64,000 bases of DNA, taken from contig CAVZVW010000009.1 in the NCBI GenBank assembly GCA_963778845.1, forward strand, positions 1,612,001-1,676,000. The letters run 5' to 3'. This document shows positions 46,239-57,319 of this stretch, in pieces. Positions within the stretch are counted from its first letter, which is position 1, and each line of letters starts with the position of its first letter. A program made the translations under genes and the position numbers. This stretch comes from CAVZVW01 sp963778845 (GTDB lineage: Bacteria; Actinomycetota; Actinomycetes; Actinomycetales; Kineosporiaceae). The notes under the pieces are model-generated. The model did no database searches. It worked only from the letters and a program-made list of their open reading frames with translations, and was not told the DNA's origin.

Positions 46239-46566
46239 ATGACGGGGCGGATCAACGCCACCCCCGAAGCCGAACGGCAACTCAACGAACTCGACGACTG
46301 GATCCCAAGGCGGTGTCGGCCGAGATCGCTCGGCGCTTCGTCTCGGCGATCCTTGACCACATCGACGGCATCCTGAGATTCCCGCTCGCCGGCCGAGCGC
46401 GAGATGACGTCAGGCCGGCCTGCGGGCGACCACCGTCAAGAAGCGGTCCCTCGGCGCCTACGTGCTCGACGAGTCGTCCGGTGACCTCGTGGTCAACATC
46501 CTCGGCGTCCTCCACGGTGGCCAGAACTGGGAGGCCGCTCTCGGCGAGGAGCAGGAGAGGGACTAG
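46239..46566 (+). pseudogene. ParE/RelE-like toxin gene with two single-base deletions
   Basis: Frames joined give MTGRINATPEAERQLNELDDWI, then KAVSAEIARRFVSAILDHIDGIL...GRARDDVRPGLR, then ATTVKKRSLGAYVLDESSGDLVVNILGVLHGGQNWEAAL, the full plan of a ParE-family toxin (110 codons after adding two bases, near 46303 and 46418). The antitoxin that normally precedes such a gene is not visible; the 831-residue gene ends 22 bases upstream. As written the toxin cannot be made. It overlaps the end of the convergent gene by four bases. Confidence 0.65.
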
Positions 46567-47885
46567 AGAGCCACGATGTCGCGGTGCAGCACCCTGTTGC
46601 GCAGCGCTGCCCTGAAGAGGGCACCGGCACCGGGCTTGGCCACGATCTGCCTGTCCATCAGGGCCCCGGTCTCCTGCACCAGCTCCAGCCAGCGCAGCTC
46701 CCCGAGCACGGCGAAGAAGAGCGCGCTCGTGTCCGACTCGGCCGGCTCGCGGCGGCCGGCCAGGCGCCAGCCCGACTCGCTGACCACGGCCTGCACGAGC
46801 TGGCGGGCATCCTGCTCCTGGATCCGGTCGCCGGACTCCAGGACGGCGAGCACCACCTCCCAGGCCACCGCCTGAGCGGTGTGCTCCGGCCCCACGAGCC
46901 CGGCGGCGACGGACTGCCACAGCAGGCGACCGTCCTCCAGGGCCGCCCGCCCGCCCGGGCTCAACAGCAGCCGCGGACCACGCCGGCGCAGCAGTCCGAG
47001 CCTCTGGGCGGTCTCACGCAGGATCATGACCGGGTAGGCGTCGACCTCCCGGTTGGCCGGGCCGATGAGCTCCTCACGCCAGCCCAGGTCGTCCAGCGCC
47101 CTCGCGACTGTGCGCGGGGGCAGGTACCCGGCCGCCGTGAGGGCGACACCGTCACCGATCTCGGTCAGCAGCCAGTCCAGAGGCCGAAGCAGCGCGCGCG
47201 CCGGGGCCGCCAGGCCGGGCTCCACGGGTTCGCGCAGCATGGTCTCCAGAGGAGCGAGCAGGCCGCTGCGCGTCGTCGAGCGCGCCGAGCGGATCCAGTG
47301 GTCGAGGCGCTCGTCCAGGACCTGCTCGTAGAGCGCCCGCAGGTCCCCCTGCTGCGGGGAGGTGAGGACGTCGATCGTGATGTCCGCCTGCTGGTCACGC
47401 CAGCCTCGTCCGCCGGGCTGCAGGTGGCCGGCGACCACGGCGAGCTCCAGGCGGTTCGCGACGGCCTCCATCGCCCGTGCCTCGAGCGGACCCATGACCG
47501 CGCCCCACGTCAGCAGCTCGGTGTCCGGCGGCTCGATCCCAGAGCGCTCGGCCGCCCGGTCTGCGGCCTTGCGGCCACGGGCGCGAGCCTGGTCACCGGC
47601 CATCACGATCAGCCGGGTGGTCTCGCTGCGCGCAAGCTCGGCGTAGCGCTCCAGGCCGAGGGAGTCCAGCAAGGCCGCCAACGCCAGCGCCACCCGCCAA
47701 CGGGTCACCGGGTCCCCCGCCCACCGTCTCGCGAGCTCGTCCCAGCAGAACTGCTGAACCCTCCACTGCGTCACGACCTCGGGGCCCGCCCCGCCCGTGA
47801 GATGGTCCCAGGCGGCCCGCGCGTGGTCCACGAGACCGGGCTCCACCCGGCGCAACGCGGCAAGCGCCTGCTCGACTGAGTTCAC
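46563..47885 (-). CDS. Uncharacterised protein with winged-helix-like C-terminal region
   Basis: A 440-residue soluble protein. No known catalytic motif. The central block PLDWLLTEIGDGVALTAAGYLPPRTVARALDDLGW, followed by VMILRETAQRLGLLRRRGPRLLLSPGGRAAL, resembles a region seen in actinobacterial proteins annotated as pRiA4b ORF-3/IS1096-passenger-like, where it looks like a winged helix. N-terminal half is helical (MNSVEQALAALRRVEP...). The GTG at 47885 has GGAGGTGG about 16 bases upstream. It faces menE across an 87-base spacer and its own role is unknown. Confidence 0.6.
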   Translation of the reverse strand: MNSVEQALAALRRVEPGLVDHARAAWDHLTGGAGPEVVTQWRVQQFCWDELARRWAGDPVTRWRVALALAALLDSLGLERYAELARSETTRLIVMAGDQARARGRKAADRAAERSGIEPPDTELLTWGAVMGPLEARAMEAVANRLELAVVAGHLQPGGRGWRDQQADITIDVLTSPQQGDLRALYEQVLDERLDHWIRSARSTTRSGLLAPLETMLREPVEPGLAAPARALLRPLDWLLTEIGDGVALTAAGYLPPRTVARALDDLGWREELIGPANREVDAYPVMILRETAQRLGLLRRRGPRLLLSPGGRAALEDGRLLWQSVAAGLVGPEHTAQAVAWEVVLAVLESGDRIQEQDARQLVQAVVSESGWRLAGRREPAESDTSALFFAVLGELRWLELVQETGALMDRQIVAKPGAGALFRAALRNRVLHRDIVAL

Positions 47886-47960
47886 GGCCGCCAGCCTGCC
47901 ACCTCCCGACGCGCCGCGGGAACCGGCCGATCACCCGGCTTGGGCGTGTCGCGGCACGCT

Positions 47961-47966
47961 TAGGCT
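47961..47966 (+). promoter_or_regulatory. -10 box of a leaderless menE promoter
   Basis: TAGGCT ends six bases before the GTG start of menE; no ribosome site separates them. Confidence 0.5.
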
Positions 47967-47972
47967 GGGGCC

Positions 47973-49271
47973 GTGAGCCCGCGGGTGGTGCTGCCCGTTC
48001 CGGTCGGGACGCCGCAGGCGACCCAGGCGTTCCTCCCGCAGCTCCGTGCTGCCATGGCCGGCAGCGGGCCGCCGGTCCTCCCGTACGCGGCGGGGTCGGC
48101 GCCGCCCACCCGCCTGCGGCCGGGCAAGCCGCTTTCGGACGACGAGGACGACGCGCGCGACCCGACCGCGGTCCTCGTCGCCACCTCCGGCTCCACCGGC
48201 ACCGCCAAGGCTGTGCTACTGCCGGCATCGGCGCTGCTCGCGTCGGCCTCGGCCACGCACGACCGGCTTGGCGGACCCGGCCGTTGGCTGCTCGCCCTGC
48301 CCGCCCACCACGTCGCCGGGCTGCAGGTGCTGGTGAGGAGCGCGATCGCCGGCACAGTGCCCGTGGTCCAGGACATCCGCGCCGGCTTCGACCCCGACGA
48401 CTTCGCCCGCGCTGCCGGGGAGGTGGACGCTCGGCGGCGCTACACCGCCCTCGTGCCGACCCAGCTGGGAAGGATCATGGACGCCGGGGGCGCCGCGCTC
48501 GCGGCGCTCGTCCGCTTCGACGCCGTCCTCGTGGGTGGCGCGGCGGCCGGTGACCTCCTTCTGGAAGGGGCGAGCGCTGCCGGCGTTCGGGTCGTCACCA
48601 CCTACGGGATGACCGAGACGTGCGGGGGCTGCGTCTACGAGGGTCGGCCGCTGGACGGCGTGCGCGTCGCCCTGGAGGTGGACGGACGGATCCGGGTAGC
48701 CGGACCCGTGCTGGCCCGCGGCTACCGCGACGCGGGTGTCCACGAGGCCGACGCCGGGCCACCGAGCCCCTTCGAGACCGACGTCGACGGCGTGCGCTGG
48801 TACCGCACCGACGACGCCGGCGCCTGGGTGGGCCCCGGCGGGCAGGAGGTGCTCGCCGTCCACGGCCGGCTGGACGACGTGATCGTCACGGGCGGGCTCA
48901 AGGTCGCCCCCGCACCGGTCGAGGCGGCTCTGCTCGCGCTGCCCGAGGTGGCCGAGGCGGTCGTCGTCGCAACTGCGGACGCCGAGTGGGGCCAGCGCGT
49001 CGTGGCCGCGCTCGTGCTGCGTCCGGGTGCCTCGGCCCCGTCGCTGGCTCGCGTGCGCGCCCATGTCGCCGCCGCCGTCACCCCGCACGCCGCCCCACGC
49101 GCGCTGCTCGTGCTCGACCACCTGCCCTCACACGGCCCGGGAAAGCCCGACCGGTCGGCGATCGCGGAGCTGGCCGCCGAGCGACTGGCGGACGCGAGCC
49201 CGCGACCGCGGGCCGGCCCGGTGCCAGGCTCGAACCAGCAACCGAGCACGAGCCGGCCCCCCTCGGTGTGA
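47973..49271 (+). CDS. menE: o-succinylbenzoate-CoA ligase
   Basis: A 432-residue acyl-adenylate-forming enzyme, shorter than the full-length family as is usual for actinobacterial MenE. AMP-binding motif VLVATSGSTGTAKAVLLP, LPAHHVAGLQVLVR, TTYGMTETCGGCVYEG (A5), YRTDDAG (A7), GRLDDVIVTGGLKVAPAPVE (A8) and the catalytic lysine region SHGPGKPDRSAI (A10) are in place. It activates o-succinylbenzoate for MenB. GTG start at 47973, leaderless-type. Separated from menB by the accessory island. Confidence 0.92.
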   Translation: MSPRVVLPVPVGTPQATQAFLPQLRAAMAGSGPPVLPYAAGSAPPTRLRPGKPLSDDEDDARDPTAVLVATSGSTGTAKAVLLPASALLASASATHDRLGGPGRWLLALPAHHVAGLQVLVRSAIAGTVPVVQDIRAGFDPDDFARAAGEVDARRRYTALVPTQLGRIMDAGGAALAALVRFDAVLVGGAAAGDLLLEGASAAGVRVVTTYGMTETCGGCVYEGRPLDGVRVALEVDGRIRVAGPVLARGYRDAGVHEADAGPPSPFETDVDGVRWYRTDDAGAWVGPGGQEVLAVHGRLDDVIVTGGLKVAPAPVEAALLALPEVAEAVVVATADAEWGQRVVAALVLRPGASAPSLARVRAHVAAAVTPHAAPRALLVLDHLPSHGPGKPDRSAIAELAAERLADASPRPRAGPVPGSNQQPSTSRPPSV

Positions 49272-49340
49272 CCCGCCACAATGGCGGTCGCCACCGGCGG
49301 GTTCCGCCGGCCGGCCCGGCAAGCACCAGGAGGACTCTGG

Positions 49341-50216
49341 ATGGCCAGCCCCGCACAGTGGCTCGCCGGGGCACGTCCGCGAACGCTACCGGCGGCCGTC
49401 GCACCGGTGGCCGTGGGGACGGGCGCGGCCGCTGCGCTGGCCCGCGCGGACGCCGTCGCGGCCCTCCTGGCCCTGGCCGTCGCCCTTGCCCTCCAGGTCG
49501 GTGTCAACTACGCCAACGACTACTCCGACGGCGTGCGCGGCACGGACGACTCGAGGGTGGGGCCGTTCCGGCTGACGGGCTCCGGCGCCGCACGGCCGGG
49601 CGAGGTCAAGACGGCGGCGCTGGCGTGCTTCGCCGTGGCCGCCGTGGCCGGCCTCGTGCTCGTGGCCATCACCGGGACCTGGCCGTTGCTCGCCGTGGGT
49701 GCGGCCAGCATCGCCGCGGCGTGGTACTACACCGGGGGACGCCGCCCGTACGGCTACGCGGGTCTCGGCGAGGTCTTCGTGTTCGTGTTCTTCGGCCTGG
49801 TCGCCGTGCTGGGCACGACGTACACGCAGGCCGGGCGGATCTCGGCCGCCGCGGGGGCAGGTGCCGTCGGGATCGGCTGCCTGGCGTGCGCGATCCTGGT
49901 GGCGAACAACCTTCGCGACGCGCCCACCGACGCCTCGGCCGGCAAACGGACACTCGCCGTCCTGCTCGGGGACCCCAGGACGCGCCGGCTCTACGTGGCG
50001 CTGCTGGCCGTGGCCTTCCTCGTCGTGGTGCCCGTGGCCCTCCGGCACCCCTCGGCCCTCCTGGCCGCCGGCGCACTGCCTCTGGCGTGGCAGCCGCTGG
50101 AACGGGTGCGGTCGGGGGCCACCGGTGTCGCCCTGCTGCCGGTGCTGCGCGACACCGGAAGGCTGGAGCTGGTGTTCGGGCTACTGCTCGGGGCGGGCCT
50201 GGCCCTCTCGGCCTAG
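49341..50216 (+). CDS. menA: 1,4-dihydroxy-2-naphthoate polyprenyltransferase
   Basis: A 291-residue UbiA-family membrane prenyltransferase with about eight hydrophobic segments. The first Asp-rich motif is [15 protein letters not shown] and the second [19 protein letters not shown]. It attaches the polyprenyl chain made by the synthase at 14456-15489. The ATG at 49341 follows AGGAGGAC; an in-frame ATG 20 codons earlier is less suitable. Its 3' end overlaps the convergent DUF4229 gene by 36 bases. Confidence 0.92.
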   Translation: MASPAQWLAGARPRTLPAAVAPVAVGTGAAAALARADAVAALLALAVALALQVGVNYANDYSDGVRGTDDSRVGPFRLTGSGAARPGEVKTAALACFAVAAVAGLVLVAITGTWPLLAVGAASIAAAWYYTGGRRPYGYAGLGEVFVFVFFGLVAVLGTTYTQAGRISAAAGAGAVGIGCLACAILVANNLRDAPTDASAGKRTLAVLLGDPRTRRLYVALLAVAFLVVVPVALRHPSALLAAGALPLAWQPLERVRSGATGVALLPVLRDTGRLELVFGLLLGAGLALSA

Positions 50217-50531
50217 GAAAGGCGGGTCGGGAGGACGCACCGGGCCGGCGCGCGCGGCGTCGTCCGCAGCGTCCTCGATGGCGGCGTCCTCGGCGACCCG
50301 CGACCCGGAGCGCTGCTCCCGAGCGCCGTGGCGACCCTGCACCCGCTGGGTCAGCAGCCGCGCGACATCGTCGCGAGGCCCGCGGAGGAGCACGTAGCTC
50401 AGCATCATCGAGACGGCGGCCGCCAGCACGACGGCGAGCAGAGGGCGCGCCCCCAGCATGGCCAGGACCGCGAACGCCGCGACGAAGAGCGCGAGCCTGA
50501 GCACCGTGTACTTCAGCACCGCCGCGGTCAC
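50181..50531 (-). CDS. DUF4229 small membrane protein
   Basis: A 116-residue protein from the GTG at 50531, with two hydrophobic segments ([21 protein letters not shown] and [19 protein letters not shown]) and a charged tail ending in the region shared with menA. The pattern LKYTVLRL...[12 protein letters not shown] matches the actinobacterial DUF4229 family, often found beside menA. TAGGGT (50544-50539, minus strand) ends seven bases before the start, so it is probably leaderless. Function unknown. Confidence 0.7.
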   Translation of the reverse strand: MTAAVLKYTVLRLALFVAAFAVLAMLGARPLLAVVLAAAVSMMLSYVLLRGPRDDVARLLTQRVQGRHGAREQRSGSRVAEDAAIEDAADDAARAGPVRPPDPPFLGREGQARPEQ

Positions 50532-50680
50532 ACCGAGCACCCTACGCGGCCCGGCGCACCCGCCTGGAAGCCTCGTCAGCCGACCGTTCCGTCGCGACAT
50601 GGTCGACCCGCCGGGTCACGACCCGGATACGGGCCCGACCGGGAGGAGCCAGTAACCGGATCACGACTTACAGTTGTCCC

Positions 50681-51154
50681 GTGGTACGAGGCATCTTCAC
50701 GCTCGTCGTCCTCGGGTTGATGATCTACGCCCTGGTCGACTGCTTGCAGACGGACGCGAACGAGGTCCGCGCCCTGCCCAAGCCCTTGTGGATCCTCGTC
50801 ATCGCGTTCCCGCTCGTGGGGCCGGTGGCCTGGCTCGTGGGCGGTCGAGCGGTCGAGCCCGACGGCGACGGGCAGGCCAAGCACGCGGTCGTCGTCGCTC
50901 CGGACGACGACCCCGACTTCCTGCACGGACTGGACCAGCAGCGTCGTGCCCGCGACCGCGAAAAGCGCGAGCAGGAGCGGCGACGGCGGCGCGAGGCCTC
51001 ACGCGGCGAGCAGCCGGACCCCGGGGACGCCGCGACCGGAGAGGGCGGGAGGCCCGCCAAGCCCGGCCTGGACCCGAAACCCACTCCAGGATCGTCCCCG
51101 ACGCACCCCGGCGACCCCGAAGACGGCGGTCACCCGGGACGCGCGAAGGGCTGA
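50681..51154 (+). CDS. PLDc_N-domain small membrane protein
   Basis: A 157-residue protein with two hydrophobic helices in the first 58 residues (GIFTLVVLGLMIYALVDCLQ and PLWILVIAFPLVGPVAWLVGGR), the PLDc_N pattern, and a long Arg/Glu- then Pro/Gly-rich tail. The domain is named for phospholipase D N-termini but here stands alone, as is common near actinobacterial menA. The GTG start follows TACAGT (50669-50674) by six bases with no ribosome site. Function unknown. Confidence 0.75.
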   Translation: MVRGIFTLVVLGLMIYALVDCLQTDANEVRALPKPLWILVIAFPLVGPVAWLVGGRAVEPDGDGQAKHAVVVAPDDDPDFLHGLDQQRRARDREKREQERRRRREASRGEQPDPGDAATGEGGRPAKPGLDPKPTPGSSPTHPGDPEDGGHPGRAKG

Positions 51155-51188
51155 CGCACTCGGTGCACCGGGGCGTTCCGGGTCGCCG

Positions 51189-52240
51189 TCACAGCCCCGA
51201 GTACGAGTGGAAACCCACGAAGAAGACGTTGACCACGAGGAAGTTGAACAGGATGCACCCGTACCCGGCCAGCGCGATGTAGGCGGCGCGCCGCCCGTCC
51301 CACCCTCGGGTCGCGCGGGCGTGCAGGTAGCCGGCGTAGACCACCCAGATGACGAACGTCCACACCTCCTTCGGGTCCCACCCCCAGTACCGGCCCCAGG
51401 CCTTCTCCGCCCAGATCGCGCCTGCGACCAGCGTGAAGGTCCACAAGGGGAACGCCGCAACGTGCAGCCGGTAGGCAGACCGTTCGAGGTCGACGGATCT
51501 CGGGAGGGCGTCCATGAAGCGGCCGCCCCGCGGGGGGCTGCCGGCCGCCACGCGCTGCTCGCGGCGTTGCTGCACGAGCTGAAGCACGGTGGTCGAGAAG
51601 GCGATCGTGAAGAGGGCCGAGGCGACGAAGGCCACCGAGACGTGGATCGCCAGCCAGAAACGCTCCTGCAGCGCGGGTACGAGCTGCGCCGCCTGGGTGT
51701 AGAGGACGGTGACGGCCAGGCCGAGCGTCAGCAGGACCGGCCCGACGACGAAGGTCCCCAGGTAGCGCACGTCACGCCGCAGCAGGAGACCGAGGTAGAC
51801 GCCCGTGACGACGAGGCTGCCGGCGACGGAGAACTCGTACATGTTCCCCCAGGGCGCGCGCTGGACCGACAGTCCGCGCGCCAGCACGGCGCCCAGGTGC
51901 AGGAGGAACGCCAACCAGGTCAAGGACACGGCGATGCCGGCTGCCCGCGAGCGCCCGGCGACCCGCGAGCGCCCGGCGACCTGCGCGGGCTCGGGGCCCT
52001 TCGGTGGGGGGGGTGCGATGCGCGACGACGCGGTGGGGCCGGCCGCGCCCGGCTCGCCCACAGCGGCCATCACCGGCTGCGCCGCGGCCGCCATCGCGGG
52101 CTCACCCTCGGGCAGCATCGCCAGGCGCCCGCGACCGGACAGGTCGAGCACGAAGGCACCCAGAGCGCACGTGTACACGACCATCGCCGAGTACACGAGC
52201 ACGTTGCTGGCCTGGGCCAGGCTCTCGTCGACCGCCACGC

Positions 52241-52244
<4 letters not shown>
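51189..52244 (-). CDS. resC: Cytochrome c biogenesis protein, CcsA/ResC type (haem handling)
   Basis: A 351-residue membrane protein with eight or so helices. The haem-binding WWD-type motif is GRYWGWDPKEVWTFVIWVVYAGYLHARAT near the C-terminus. With ResB it forms the System II haem export and cytochrome c ligation complex. Overlaps resB by ATGA. An Arg/Gly/Ala-rich cytosolic loop between the first two helices contains a short repeat (RSRVAGRSRAAG). Confidence 0.9.
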
Positions 52245-53964
<1,720 letters not shown>

Positions 53965-53965
<1 letters not shown>

Positions 53966-54708
53966 CACACCGCCGGGGTGAAGTTGAGGATCGTGCCCTG
54001 CAGACGGATGATCAGGTCGCCCCACAGACCCGTGACGAGCAGCACGCCGACCACGACCAGCATCGCGCCGCCGATGCGGGTCACGGTCTGGCGGTGGCGT
54101 CGCACGACGGCGAAGGCGCCCATCGCCTTGCGGTAGGCAACGGCCGCCAGCAGGAACGGCAGCCCGAGGCCCACGCAGTAGGCGACACCGAGGGCGGCGC
54201 CGCGGGCCGCGCTGCCGGACTGCACGCCGAGCACCATGATCGCGCCCAGCGTCGGCCCGATGCACGGCGTCCAGCCCAGGCCGAAGACGATCCCCAGCAA
54301 GGGCGCGCCGGCCAGACCGGCGGTCGGCCGCCACGACATCTTCGCGGTGCCCTGCATCCCGGGGATCACGTCGAGGAACACCAGCCCCAGCAGGATGGTC
54401 AGGACGCCGAGCACGCGCGTCAGGGTGTCCCGATGCACCAGGAGCGAGCCGCCCAGTGCTCCGGCCAGCACGATGAGGCTGACGAACACGAGGGTGAACC
54501 CGAGCACGAAGAGTCCCGCGCCCGCGAGCATGCGACCACGCCGCTGGTGCTCCAGGTCGACCCCGGTCAGCCCGGTCACGTAACCGAGATACCCCGGCAC
54601 GAGCGGCAGGACGCACGGGGACAGGAACGAGACGAGCCCGGCCGCGGCGGCCAGCGGTAGAGCCACGGCCATCGATCCGTCGAGGACGAGCTGCCGCGGG
54701 TCGCTCAT
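53965..54708 (-). CDS. ccdA: Cytochrome c biogenesis protein CcdA (thiol electron transport)
   Basis: A 247-residue six-helix protein. The redox cysteines are in FLSPCVLPLVPGY and GWTPCIGPTLGA. It passes electrons from cytosolic thioredoxin across the membrane to ResA. Lies between resA (6 bases upstream) and resB. Confidence 0.92.
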
Positions 54709-54714
54709 GACGGC

Positions 54715-55299
54715 CTACCCCGCCTTCTCGTCGAGCACGGTGGTCACGAGGTCGACCAGCGTGGTGGTGGTGAGGCCGCCGGTGACGCGCGCGGCGACAC
54801 GGCCCTGCCGGTCGAGCACCAGGGTGGTCGGCGGCGCGGACACGACTCCGTGCAGGGCCAGGAGCGACTTCCCGTCGTCGTCGGCCAGGCTGGGATAGGT
54901 GAGGTGGTAGGCACGCTCGTAGGCCCGCGCCTGCGCGACGTCGTCCCGGGTGTCGAGACCGACGAAGCCCACCTGCAGGCCCCTCAGCCTCTGGTAGGCC
55001 GCCTCGAGAGCGGGTGCCTCCTTGCGGCACGGGCCGCACCACGAGCCCCATACGTTCACCACCACCGGCCGGCCGCGCATCGACGCGACGTCCAGGGGCG
55101 CGCCGCTCAACGTGCGACCGGACAGGGTGACCGGTGCGTTGCGCTGTGACGGTGACAGCACCGTGACCGTGCCGTCGCCCGAGACGAACGAGACCCCTCG
55201 CCCCGCGCCGGCCGACGAGCACGCGGTCAGCACGAGGGCACACGCCGCCAACGCCGGCACCGCGCGCGCCGTCGTCGTGCGCCTCCGTGCGAGCCTCAC
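54715..55299 (-). CDS. resA: Thiol-disulfide oxidoreductase lipoprotein, ResA/TlpA type
   Basis: A 194-residue thioredoxin-fold protein with a lipoprotein signal (VLTAC, Cys27) and active site WCGPC in VVNVWGSWCGPCRKEAPALEA. The cis-proline loop reads VVSAPPTTLVLD. It reduces apocytochrome c cysteines before haem attachment. GTG start at 55299 overlaps the phosphatase stop (GTGA). Confidence 0.9.
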   Translation of the reverse strand: MRLARRRTTTARAVPALAACALVLTACSSAGAGRGVSFVSGDGTVTVLSPSQRNAPVTLSGRTLSGAPLDVASMRGRPVVVNVWGSWCGPCRKEAPALEAAYQRLRGLQVGFVGLDTRDDVAQARAYERAYHLTYPSLADDDGKSLLALHGVVSAPPTTLVLDRQGRVAARVTGGLTTTTLVDLVTTVLDEKAG

Positions 55300-55931
55300 G
55301 CGCCCGCGACCTTGCTCGCGCCGGGCAGGAGGTCGGCGGAGGGTTCGGCGTACGCGATGTGGACGAGTGTGTCGGCCTCGAACGTCAGGGAGGTGACCGA
55401 CGCCAGCGAGCACTCCCTGCGGCGAGGGTCGTGCCAGAACCGACGCCCCTCCGCCGCGAGCCGGCTGACCCAGATGGGCAGCTGATGGCTCACGAGCACG
55501 GCCTCGTGACCCCGAGCGGCCACGCGCGCATCCTCGACGGCCGCCTGCATCCTCGCGGCCACGACGACATAGGGCTCGCCCCACGACGGCTTGAAGGGGT
55601 TGACCAGGTGCCGCCACTGCCCCGGGTGGCGAAGGATGCCGTCGCCGACACCGAACCGCTCACCCTGGAAGCAGTTGTCCGCCTCGATGAGCCGCTCGTC
55701 GATACCCACCGGCACGCCCAGCTCGGCGGCTACGGGGGTAGCCGTCTCGCGGGCGCGCTCCAGGGGGGAGCACACAAGGTGCGTGACGTCACGGCCGGAA
55801 AGGTGCTCGGCTGCGCGCACCGCCATGCGCCGTCCGAGCTCGGACAGGTGGTACCCGGGCAGCCGCCCGTAGAGGATCTTCTCGGGGTTGTCGACCTCTC
55901 CGTGGCGAAGCAGGTGGACGACGGTGCTCAT
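55296..55931 (-). CDS. Histidine phosphatase family protein
   Basis: A 211-residue phosphoglycerate-mutase-like phosphatase. Catalytic His10 in LLRHGEVDN, second half site [16 protein letters not shown]. The conserved location between hemL and resA matches mycobacterial Rv0525. Substrate unknown. Start overlaps the hemL stop (ATGA). Confidence 0.85.
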   Translation of the reverse strand: MSTVVHLLRHGEVDNPEKILYGRLPGYHLSELGRRMAVRAAEHLSGRDVTHLVCSPLERARETATPVAAELGVPVGIDERLIEADNCFQGERFGVGDGILRHPGQWRHLVNPFKPSWGEPYVVVAARMQAAVEDARVAARGHEAVLVSHQLPIWVSRLAAEGRRFWHDPRRRECSLASVTSLTFEADTLVHIAYAEPSADLLPGASKVAGA

Positions 55932-57319
55932 CGCGCCATCTTCTCAGCCCCGGCCGCCGCCGCGGCCGCCGCCGCCGCGGCCGGGAGGGCGTCCACGACC
56001 CGGTCGAGGACGGCGTCGTCGTGCGCCGCAGACAAGAACCAAGCCTCGAACGCGCTCGGAGCCAGGTACACGCCCCGCTCGAGCATGGCGTGGAAGAAGG
56101 CGGCGAACGCGGGCAGATCCTGCGCGCGCGCGCCGTCGTAGTCGACGACGGCCGTCACGTCGGCGGAGGTGGTGAAGAAGACGCTGAACATGCTTCCGGC
56201 CCGCTGGACGACGTGCGGAACGGATGCCTTGGTCAGGGCTTCCGACACCGCGGCCGACAGCCGGTCGGCGGCGTCCAGCAGGTGGACGTACACCGCATCG
56301 GTGCAACCCTGCAGCGTTGCCAGCCCCGCTGCCGTTGCCACGGGGTTCCCGGACAAGGTACCGGCCTGGTAGACGGGGCCCTCCGGCGCCAGGTGCGACA
56401 TGACATCGGCCCGCCCCCCGAACGCCGCCGCTGGGAAGCCGCCTCCCATCACCTTGCCGAACGTGAGGAGGTCGGGCACGACCCCCTCGAGACCGAACCA
56501 GCCGGACGGTGAGACCCTGAAGCCGGTCATGACCTCGTCAGAGATCATCAGACTGCCGTGCGCGAGCGTGAGGCGACGGATCTGCTCGGTGAACCCGGGA
56601 GCCGGTGGGACCACCCCCATGTTGCCCGCCGCTGCCTCGGTGATCACGCAGGCGATCTCGGGCCCGTGAGCCGCGAACACCGAGTCCAGCGCCACCGGGT
56701 CGTTGTACCGGACGACGATCGTGTCGCCGGCGCTGGCACCCGTGACCCCTGGCGTGTCGGGCAGCGCGAACGTGGCCACGCCAGAGCCCGCCGCCGCCAG
56801 CAGGGAGTCGACATGCCCGTGGTAGTGGCCGGCGAACTTCACGACCTTCGCCCGGTCGGTGAACCCCCGTGCCAGCCGGATGGCGCTCATGGTGGCCTCG
56901 GTGCCCGACGACACCAGCCGCAGACGCTCGACGGGCTCGACCCGCCTGACGATCTCCTCGGCGAGCAGGAGCTCGTTCTCCGTCGGCGTGCCGAACGAGA
57001 ACCCTCGGTCAGCGGCGCGATGGACGGCTGCCCGCACATCAGGGTGGCCGTGGCCGAGGATCATCGGGCCCCACGAGCAGATGAGGTCCACGTAGGACCG
57101 GCCGTCGGCGTCCACGACGTAGGCCCCCTGGCCGCTCACCATGAAGCGGGGGGTACCGCCCACGGCCCGGAAGGCCCGCACCGGGGAGTTCACGCCCCCC
57201 GGGATCACCGCGGACGACCGGTCGAACAGGGCCTGAGAGACCGGCGCCTCCCTCGGGTACGGCAGGTCGGCTCGTGCGGGGTCCTGGGGCGTTGACCCTG
57301 TGACAGGTACGTCGTTCAC
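55928..57319 (-). CDS. hemL: Glutamate-1-semialdehyde 2,1-aminomutase
   Basis: A 463-residue PLP enzyme that makes 5-aminolaevulinate. [12 protein letters not shown] at the start, [18 protein letters not shown] and the PLP lysine in [11 protein letters not shown] are intact; the C-terminus has a poly-alanine stretch from a GGCCGCCGC-type microsatellite. The GTG at 57319 is used here because it opens the normal-length protein, but it has no clear ribosome site and the frame continues upstream without a stop into an XRE-type HTH gene (57853), so the product may be a 641-residue fusion. Confidence 0.9.
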   Translation of the reverse strand: MNDVPVTGSTPQDPARADLPYPREAPVSQALFDRSSAVIPGGVNSPVRAFRAVGGTPRFMVSGQGAYVVDADGRSYVDLICSWGPMILGHGHPDVRAAVHRAADRGFSFGTPTENELLLAEEIVRRVEPVERLRLVSSGTEATMSAIRLARGFTDRAKVVKFAGHYHGHVDSLLAAAGSGVATFALPDTPGVTGASAGDTIVVRYNDPVALDSVFAAHGPEIACVITEAAAGNMGVVPPAPGFTEQIRRLTLAHGSLMISDEVMTGFRVSPSGWFGLEGVVPDLLTFGKVMGGGFPAAAFGGRADVMSHLAPEGPVYQAGTLSGNPVATAAGLATLQGCTDAVYVHLLDAADRLSAAVSEALTKASVPHVVQRAGSMFSVFFTTSADVTAVVDYDGARAQDLPAFAAFFHAMLERGVYLAPSAFEAWFLSAAHDDAVLDRVVDALPAAAAAAAAAAGAEKMAR

